A program made the translations under genes and the position numbers. This document shows positions 57,368 through 64,000 of a DNA stretch of 64,000 bases, in pieces. The DNA is from Sordariomycetes sp. S80-01Y. Its lineage: Eukaryota; Ascomycota; Sordariomycetes. The first letter of the stretch is position 1. Each line of letters starts with the position of its first letter. The stretch lies in assembly GCA_037042185.1 (NCBI GenBank), contig JAXQJY010000021.1, positions 186,001 through 250,000 on the forward strand, written 5' to 3'. The notes under the pieces are model-generated. The model did no database searches, was not told the DNA's origin, and saw only the letters and a list, made by a program, of their open reading frames with translations.

Positions 57368-58165
57368 ATGGCCGCAGTGAGCTTGAGTAACCACGATATA
57401 AACGTGCTTGAGAAGATCAAGGACCCCGAGTCCAATCCGACCGCAGGTGTCATAACGGACGACACCCTCCCCCGCGACCCTCACGTAATCGACACAAGCG
57501 CGTACGAAAGAGTTGTCGCCAAGGAGCGCGAGATTATCCAGTCCATCCAGAAGCTCGAGATCCAACTGAGCCGGTCCATGGCGGAAGACTCGTCGGAAAC
57601 TGCCATCGAGGGATATCAGCAATGCGCCTCCGACCTCAGTGATCTCATCACTGAATTTCCAGACTACGCCAGCGCAAGAAACAACCGTGCGCAAATAGCT
57701 CGCAGATTGTACGGGGACGCGATGCTGCTCAACGAGATATCGGGAATGCCCGTGCCCCTCATTGAGCAGCCACAGCGCGAGGAGAAGTTGAAGGCTTCGA
57801 AAGAGGCATTGAATGACCTTGGACAATCCATCGCCCTCCTCACACCGGCATCTTTCAGCACACCTATTTCCCCACAGGCAGCACGAACACTGTCAATGGC
57901 GCACACCCAGCGGGCCGCAATCTACCTCAAGACGGCCAAGCTGCTCGCATACCGGTCCCTCGATATAGACGAGTCGCGGCCGGAGGCGACTTGGGATCGG
58001 CTGGAGTTTGAGGAGGCAGCGTCTCGAGATCTAGCTTTCGGCGGGCGATACGGGAACCAGGTCGCCAAGGGGCTCGCGGTGAGCGTCAATCCAACGGCCA
58101 AGCTATGCGGGCAAATCGTTCGAGAAGCTATGAAGAAGGAGTACGGTCCGGCTTTCAGCGGATAG
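57368..58165 (+). CDS. ttc36: TTC36-like tetratricopeptide protein
   Basis: A single-exon, 265-aa protein with no signal peptide or membrane span. It opens INVLEKIKDPESNPTAGVI, which resembles the short acidic N-terminus of TTC36. The TPR core is at about 77-200 with FPDYASARNNRAQIARRLYGD. The C-terminal block is FEEAASRDLAFGGRYGNQVAK followed by NPTAKLCGQIV, which lines up with human TTC36 (AArDFErAA, FAr, NPYAALCN). It is longer than the animal protein (about 189 aa), mainly because of a 40-residue insertion between the TPR motifs (about 122-165). In mouse, TTC36 guards HPD against PELI1-driven ubiquitination. In fungi the role is unproven. Its divergent neighbour, HPPD, is exactly that partner. 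Confidence 0.85.
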   Translation: MAAVSLSNHDINVLEKIKDPESNPTAGVITDDTLPRDPHVIDTSAYERVVAKEREIIQSIQKLEIQLSRSMAEDSSETAIEGYQQCASDLSDLITEFPDYASARNNRAQIARRLYGDAMLLNEISGMPVPLIEQPQREEKLKASKEALNDLGQSIALLTPASFSTPISPQAARTLSMAHTQRAAIYLKTAKLLAYRSLDIDESRPEATWDRLEFEEAASRDLAFGGRYGNQVAKGLAVSVNPTAKLCGQIVREAMKKEYGPAFSG

Positions 58166-58257
58166 AGTCGATATAGATCTACAATGAAATGCTTCGGGTA
58201 TCATGTAATTGACAGCGTTTGATGCGTGCAGTTAACCGTCATCCGACGAAAGCGCGC

Positions 58258-58483
58258 TTATGAAGTCTTGTTGCTCGACAGACCCAGCCGCCTAGTTTTG
58301 TTAGATTGTGGATAGAAAGCTGCGGCTTCAGCCTCACCTCAACCCGTCCTGGATGGTCTCGTTGCTGGTCTTTCCCTTCGCCTTCTGCTCCCGGTTGATG
58401 CGCGTCGCGGCGGCCGTTACGCCGATGAAGAGGGCAAATATGGGGTCGGCGACCCTTCCGATAATGTAAGTCGGAGCAGCCAT
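58258..58483 (-). CDS. nce101: Non-classical export protein NCE101-like
   Basis: Exons 58483-58338 and 58291-58258 give 59 aa. It matches the Nce101 layout: MAAPTYIIGRVADPIFALFIGVTAAATRINREQ is one membrane span with a Pro near its start, then a short basic and polar tail (GLRRLGLSSNKTS) completed by the small second exon. Yeast Nce101 affects secretion of proteins lacking signal peptides; its mechanism is poorly known. It is easily overlooked because of its size, and the 46-nt intron hides the last 11 codons. Confidence 0.85.
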
Positions 58484-58837
58484 CGTGACAAGTGGGTAGG
58501 CAGATGAAGGTAAAAAGCCGTATTGGACAGTTTGCATGCGAAGAGAAGTCGAGATGCCCAAAGCCATACCGAAGACGCAGCGCCAGTTCGGGATCAGCTT
58601 GGCAGCTCCGAGTCGGCAGGAACATCGTGCACGGACCCCCATCACCTCAGGCTGTCCACCGGCGGATTCCCCTGAGCTGACCCTCACGTGACCAGCGCCC
58701 GCCCCACTTTCTCCCAAGCCCGCGCCCACACAACCTGAATTTTCGACGTCCAAATTCTGGATCTAGGTTGACGACGAAGAAGCGAACTTCCCTCCCACCA
58801 CTCCAACTAACCGACAGCCACACACACTTCGGTCACA
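58484..58837. promoter_or_regulatory. Bidirectional promoter (NCE101 / eL27)
   Basis: 354 bp between two outward-facing start codons. It carries one palindromic TCACGTGA (58684-58691, listed separately). The 90 bases before eL27 are rich in A and C, the usual leader for a ribosomal protein gene. Confidence 0.45.
58684..58691. promoter_or_regulatory. TCACGTGA, Cbf1/CPF1-type E-box
   Basis: A perfect 8-bp palindrome, about 150 bp before eL27 and 200 bp before NCE101. In many ascomycetes this element is a Cbf1 site in ribosomal protein promoters. Function here is an inference from motif and place. Confidence 0.45.
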
Positions 58838-59511
58838 ATGAAGTTCCTCAAGGTCGGCCGCGTCGCCATCATCACCCGTGGCAGGTATGCCGGCAAGAAG
58901 GTACGGTTGGGATTAATTTCCTCCCCTCCCTCCGACGACACGAGATAGTTTGCGCTCTGGGTTTCGCAGCGGGGATGGGATGCGAAGATGGGATGCACCG
59001 GCACAGTCAAGAGGAGGGATGCAGGGCGCAACGAACTCGACCTGACTGGGAGGGGAATTCCTTGGATTCGGAGGACCGCGGCTGACTGAATGCTTCTAGG
59101 TGGTCATCATCCAGCCCATGGACAACGGCAACAAGCCTCACCCCTTCGGCCACGCCGTCGTCGCCGGCATCGAGCGCTACCCCGAGAAGATCACCCGCCG
59201 CATGTCGAAGGCCCGCCAGGAGAAGCGCTCCAAGTTGAAGCCCTTCGTCAAGGTCATCAACTACAACCACCTGATGCCCACCCGCTACACCCTCGAGCTT
59301 GAGGGCCTCAAGGGCACCATCACTGCCGACACTTTCAAGGAGGTCAGCCAGCGCGAGGACGCGAAGAAGACGGTTAAGAAGGTTCTGGAGGAGCGCTACA
59401 CCAGCGGCAAGAACAGATGGTTCTTCACCCCTCTGCGTACGTTTACCATCTCGGCCACAGCGCCCGACCTGATTGGGGCGGATCACGGCTAACACGATTG
59501 CAGGTTTCTAA
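58838..59511 (+). CDS. rpl27: 60S ribosomal protein eL27
   Basis: Three exons, 58838-58900, 59100-59436 and 59504-59511, give 135 aa. The last exon encodes only the end of one codon, Phe and the stop. The family ends in LRF, and the splice GC(GTACGT...TTGCAG)GTTTCTAA restores exactly this end. The body shows MKFLKVGRVAIITRGRYAGKK, the GHAVVAGIERYP segment and a final helix with VSQREDAKKTVKKVLEERY. eL27 lies near the 60S E-site side. Codons are strongly biased. Confidence 0.95.
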
Positions 59512-60980
59512 AAGTATCGTTTCCTCCGTCATGGTTAGGGAGTTTTTGCGGGATGTATAGAGCATCGAGTGGCACTTAAGGATCCCCGGTTACGGACTGA
59601 ATATGAAGTTCACATTGAAACCAGCCAAACACCCACCATACCCTACGGCGGCCGCGTGACATGTAACGTGGTGTGGGCGAGACCCATGGGCTCGTCCGGA
59701 GTCGAGCTGCTCGGTTGCTCTGGCGAGGAATAGCATGGCAAGGCGAGATAGATCTATTGGTGATATCCCCAGACTTCCGGGCGCTCAATTTGACGAATCT
59801 TCTTTGTCAGTCATCACAGCGCTGGTTTCGTAAGAAGAGTAAACCCCACCGAAAGTGACTTTGTGAGCAGCCACGCGGGGGCTGCGCGGGGAGACCGAGA
59901 GGCAGTTGAACAGCCGCTGTGCTTGACGAAGATTGCGAGAAGCCTAGAGATGACCCGAGTGCTCCTAGCGGCGGACTTGGTAGTGTGGATAGTGACACGA
60001 AGCTCCCTGCATCTCCCCAGGATGGGATGCATTTGGGAGGCACGACCCGAACGCCTACCCGGTAGTAGTGCGCTTGGGTTTCGGGTTTGTAATCGTGGGA
60101 ATCAATGTGTCGAAGGACTTCTAAGCATCGTCCTCGGAAGTCGATGATGCGAATTGGTCGTATCCCCTTGAATTACGGGCATTTGACGCCCGCGGTGGTG
60201 TGTAGACCTCGTATTGCTGGTACCACGACCTGCAAGACGAGTGTCATCCGAGCATTAACGTGGTGGTGCCCCGAGATAACGTGTTCTCACGACACCGGAA
60301 CAATGAGTTAGACTGGAGGGGTGATCGTTGCAATGGCAGTGCTCACTGTAGCTCGGTATGACCGCACGCAACGATGGGTGCTCGGTCGGCTTAATTGCCA
60401 CGCTTGCATGTCCATAGAGGGATAGATGTCACGTAGTAGCGAACACGGGAAGTTGTTTGTGAACTTATTCATTTCTACGTTTCTATGCTCGAGGATTCTC
60501 AACGCCGTCTAGAGTTTTTGTTGAATCAACGGATTAGACCCTTCGTGATACCAAGTCATTGCGCAGCGCGGGCTTCCTTCCCGCGCGCCTTGTCCGTTCC
60601 GTCTCCCAGTAGTTGTGACCATGCGCTCTGCGCCCAGCTTCTATAGCTTTACACTTGTCTTCATGACAATCAAGAACAAAAACACAAAGAAATTGATGAA
60701 AGGTGAAAAAAACTCCCCCCTGCAACGCACATCGTGCCAGACAAGCCAAGCAAAGTCTCCAAATTAGAAGGAAGTGAAAGAAGGATGGGCTCATTGCCCG
60801 AAAGGCGCCCTGGGTGAAGCATGTTTGTGCCAAGAGGTGGGAAGCGACCTGGTCGTGCCTCACCCTCACCAGATCTCCATCTTGACCAAGGACAGGGTAT
60901 CGAAGTGCCGCCTTCTTAGAGTGGACGGCCGCGGGTGTGCATGGGGTGAACAGCGGCACCGTCCCAAATCAGGCAGCGGC
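59512..60980. other. Convergent intergenic region, no gene seen
   Basis: About 1.5 kb between the 3' ends of eL27 and the TPT transporter. The open frames are short and the composition is unremarkable. No repeat found. Confidence 0.55.
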
Positions 60981-62308
60981 TTAGTAGTTCTTGTGCATAC
61001 CGAAGCGAGTGCCGGCTTCGCTGGCAAGCTTACGAGGGTCGTACTCAGGGGCGTAGGTGGGAGCCAGACCGCCGAACAGAGTAAAGATGACGAAGGCAGA
61101 GGCCACGATGATGGTGACCTTGCGGAGAACGGGCTTGCGAGCACCGAACTCAGCCCACTGGCGGTTGGCCTCACCGATGTGGCCCTTGAGCTGCTCGAAA
61201 CCAAGCTTGTAGTAGACCATGCCGCCGAGAGCGATGGAATAACCGAAGAACTGCAGACCAGTGACCTGGGTGCCCCAGATCATCATGGAGGCGCAAACCA
61301 GCAGGATATCCTTGAGAACACCGCAGAGGGTGAGGACAACGGCGGAGGTCTTGCCAATCAGAAGAACGACAGAGACGTTAAGCATGAAGGCGCAAAGACC
61401 GTTCAGGAAGAAAGTGAACATGCCAACATGGTAGACCTCGTCCATGGTGCAGCGAGGAACCTCCCAAATCAGAGCCACAACACCGTTCATGACGGCACAG
61501 ATGGGGGCGAAGTAGTAGACGGAAACCAGGGGATCCATCTTGAAGTCAGCAGAGCTCAGGAGGCGCTGGACCATGGTAAGACGGAGGGCCTCAAAGATGA
61601 CACCACCGATCTGGTACAGCACACCGATGAGGACGAAGTGGATCTCGCCCATGGAAGCAATGATGACACCCACGACGATGGTGGAGACGTTGAGGAACTG
61701 CTTGAGGTTGGGCTTCGAGACACCAACCATCCACGAGGAGATGAGGACAGCAACGGGGGTGGTAGCCTTGAGCATCTGGATGAAGGCGACCGAAAGGTAG
61801 AGATAGGTCAGGTTGCCACAGATCAAACTCAAGCTGAAGAAGATGCCAATAGGAACGACTGCGCGGAGGTAGACGCGGCCAGTCATCTTGACCTGTTTAC
61901 GACCGTCGAGCAGAGTCGTGAAGCGAGCCATCATTTGCGTCATGACCGTGGAGAAGACCTGGTGGTAGGTCGTGAGGATGACGGGGTAGCCTGTTGTAGC
62001 AATCTGGTCAGTGCTTGTTCGCGCGTTCCTGCGAGCGTGTTTCGAAACGTACGGAAATTCAGCGTGTCCAGCAGCCATTTGTTGAAGAGAATAACGGACG
62101 AGGAACAGGCGATCCAGATACTGCCGCTGGTTAGCAATCTCCTCTTCCTCTTTTTGGGGTCATCTGCAACTCACATTACGTAGAATGTTGGGTGCAGAGA
62201 GAAACCAGGCTGCTGGGCCTTCTCGGCGGCAGGGTTAACAGTGGGCAGAACTGGCGAGTTGCTCTGGCGGGGCGCCTCGCCCGACACGCGGCTCTTTTCT
62301 TCGGACAT
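60981..62308 (-). CDS. TPT/DUF250-type nucleotide-sugar or triose-phosphate transporter
   Basis: Three exons, 62308-62175, 62126-62053 and 61990-60981, give 405 aa. About ten membrane spans follow a polar N-terminus. Family markers include VILFNKWLL, RYPVILTTYH, the ATTPVAVLISSWMVG segment and a VLTLCGVLKDILLV stretch near the end. The protein belongs to the drug/metabolite transporter superfamily next to plant UDP-sugar and triose-phosphate transporters. In fungi such proteins usually lie in the Golgi or ER. The substrate cannot be told from sequence. The middle exon (74 nt) is tiny and carries the second half of the first span, so a model without it loses the N-terminus. A further Met at 62395 is possible, but I chose 62308 for its fit to the family. 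Confidence 0.9.
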
Positions 62309-64000
62309 TTTGGCGTCTTTGTAGTAGGAGCGAGTCGGGTCGTGATGCTTCTCTCGATGGGCGAGGGTAATGGGGACGCGGGTTGTTGATGACACGGGGT
62401 CGCTGCTAGAGAGACAATTTTAGGGCGACGCTGACGAGTGAAACGAGCGGATGACAGCCAAGCGCTGCAACAAGAATGGGGTTGAAAAAGGGTTCGGAAG
62501 GTGAAGGAAGGACGTCCGAATGGGTGAAGCGTAGAGTCGAGCTGCGAAGAGAAGATGGAAGTCGACGTTGGAGATGATTTCCTAGCCTTGGCTGGTCGTG
62601 TCGAGAAAGACTCTTTTGTTGGCAAGGAAAAAGAAGGGAAGGGGGGGAGGATATGATGGAGGGACGGACGGGCTGGTCTCTGGCAATTAAAATGGAAAGC
62701 GCCCCCTGGAGATGAATTCTGGCAGGTAAAGATCGGTACCTACATCAGTGTGGGAACGCCACGTTAAACGCGGTATCTGCAGCTAGGACACTACCACTGG
62801 GTCAGCACGGTGGCAGCTCAGGGGGTCGCGAATCCCCCCACTCCCACGGAATCCATGCGCCTTCGCTGCACTGTTTTCACGGCCTCAACTGGCTGCGTCC
62901 GACTCCCTGAAATGGGCATGGAGCGTGTCTTTTAGCGAATCAATGCGCCCACGTTGGGCCCGTTCGCCCCTGCGATAAGGAGAGCCTCTGCGCTACCTGC
63001 AATCTATGGTTCGCCATCAGTTGAGCTAACCATGCGAGGCTGGGACCTCACGCTGAAGACCGTGAGCGCTGGATCAAGGCCACTGCTGCTGAAGGGATTT
63101 TGCGCCTGAGTTGCATTCCCCGTCCCGGGACACGCGATCGTCAGCGACGGCATTCGTGACCGCGTCGTTGGAGGGGCTCGTGAGCCAGGCGATTCAGAGT
63201 GCCCTCTTTTTTCTGTGGTCTGCGAGCCTGCATCGCCCCCTTTCGGACCCAGCCAAACTGGCGCCGGACGCATACATACGAGACATGCGGGCCAAGCATT
63301 GTCTTCGCAGAAATGCCATCAACGCCGTTGCGATTCTTGAAGCTAGGCAAGAAAGCTTGGCACAGCCTTGCCGCGGCGTCGTGTTCAATAGAGTCTCGAA
63401 CGTCACAGCCTCGAATGACCAACTTTTGCTGCTCTTTGGGAGTGCTCCAAGTCGATCCTTGCGGATTCCATTCAGGAATTTCAGGTCGACCAGCTCCAGC
63501 TCCGGCCAACAGCAGATCCAGATCCCGGCATTTGCCTTTAGCCGCCCATCAATCGCCTCGACAATACCACTCACGGTTGATTATCTTGATGGTACCCCTC
63601 GATGCGCCCCGCTACGGAAACCGACTATCGACCGTCTATCGCCAATAACATGCCAATGCTCGCTGGCCATTATCAAGCACGGAACGAAAACAAGTGACGA
63701 CGTCTCTTGAGGTGGCATTTTTCTGTCACAGAGCAACAGCCAACGTGCAGCAAGTTCCGTGCGAACCCAACAGCAAGCCTCGACTACCGGCAGCCGTGCA
63801 GTGGCAGCGGAATTCAATCCAAGCTTTTTCGGAATTCAATCCAAGCTTTTTCAGAGTGGAGCAAGCTGCATTTCCTGAACAGGGTCTCTCTGATCTGTCC
63901 TCGACGCTCGTTTCAGAACGGCAAGCCTCATGCCAACCGTCCGGCAAGCTAGGCTTGTTAGAGGCTCCCGAGCTGCTGATCACTTGAAGCCGCCAACAAT
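62309..64000. other. Right edge, transporter promoter then no confident gene
   Basis: About 1.7 kb. The first 350 bases are the TPT promoter and leader, rich in purines on the plus strand. From 63111 overlapping open frames on both strands (199 codons plus, 126 codons minus) have average composition and no family I know. The region could contain the edge of another gene. A 22-bp tandem repeat is listed separately. Confidence 0.45.
63809..63852. repeat. 22-bp perfect tandem duplication
   Basis: The unit GGAATTCAATCCAAGCTTTTTC occurs twice in direct succession without mismatch. The identity suggests a recent slippage or short duplication event. Confidence 0.85.

Noticed and set aside
60774-62183. 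Open frame of 469 codons on the plus strand
   Set aside because: It lies exactly opposite the TPT transporter exon. The acidic, His/Asp-rich translation is the usual antisense image of a GC-rich membrane protein gene, and the minus strand gives a complete known family.
63111-63710. Open frame of 199 codons on the plus strand, with a 126-codon frame opposite (63194-63574)
   Set aside because: The two compete for the same DNA and neither has recognisable motifs. I could not decide whether either is real, so I did not call a gene.

Overview
This is a nuclear segment from a filamentous ascomycete, most likely a Sordariomycete. The evidence is the many 45-110 nt GT-AG introns with CTAAC/CTGAC-type branch sites, the GC-rich coding sequence, and the gene set (fungal CHS7, NCE101, a Dck1-type DOCK protein, GPI-anchored wall proteins, an actinobacterial-type S1 protease). 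The species cannot be fixed from the sequence. I rebuilt 26 protein-coding genes by hand-splicing and checked reading phase across each junction. The one gene whose 5' end I could not resolve is the MFS transporter. I found no rRNA, tRNA, CRISPR array or intact mobile element.

Layout. Positions 1-7.2 kb are gene-poor and accessory in character: a secreted GPI-anchored GH5 glucanase, a decayed coding-like remnant, and a secreted alpha-lytic-type serine protease. 7.9-16 kb: a coiled-coil protein, a MAPR/cytochrome-b5-like membrane protein, a GPI-anchored cupredoxin, histone-fold CENP-X/Mhf2 and the mitochondrial ADP/ATP carrier. 18-20.5 kb: head-to-head ribosomal protein genes eS25 and uS7, then a GNAT acetyltransferase. 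22-28 kb: a 6 kb DOCK-family Rho GEF. 29.5-33.6 kb: a peroxisomal ABCD transporter, the diphthamide factor Dph3 and a tiny GPI protein. 35-41.9 kb: cytosolic LeuRS, a small single-pass membrane protein, AP-3 sigma, frataxin and a LYR-motif protein. 42.8-45.7 kb: an MFS sugar transporter. 47.5-54.7 kb: helicase Dbp9, chitin synthase chaperone Chs7 and TFIIH subunit Ssl1. 55-59.5 kb: HPPD, a TTC36-like TPR protein, NCE101 and ribosomal eL27. 61-62.3 kb: a TPT/nucleotide-sugar-type transporter. The rest is intergenic.

How the genes work together. Most are independent housekeeping genes, many in divergent pairs with short shared promoters (eS25/uS7, AP-3 sigma/frataxin, LeuRS/small membrane protein, NCE101/eL27, ABCD/DPH3). 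The most suggestive pair is 4-hydroxyphenylpyruvate dioxygenase and a TTC36 homologue, transcribed divergently about 1.07 kb apart. In mouse, TTC36 protects HPD from ubiquitin-mediated degradation, so the pairing hints at an old partnership in tyrosine catabolism. Frataxin next to a LYR-motif protein is a second, weaker functional pairing (Fe-S assembly). Several genes have exons that simple ORF finding misses: a start codon alone in its exon (eS25), an 8-nt last exon (eL27), a second exon in the LYR gene, and a 45-nt in-frame intron in the DOCK gene.
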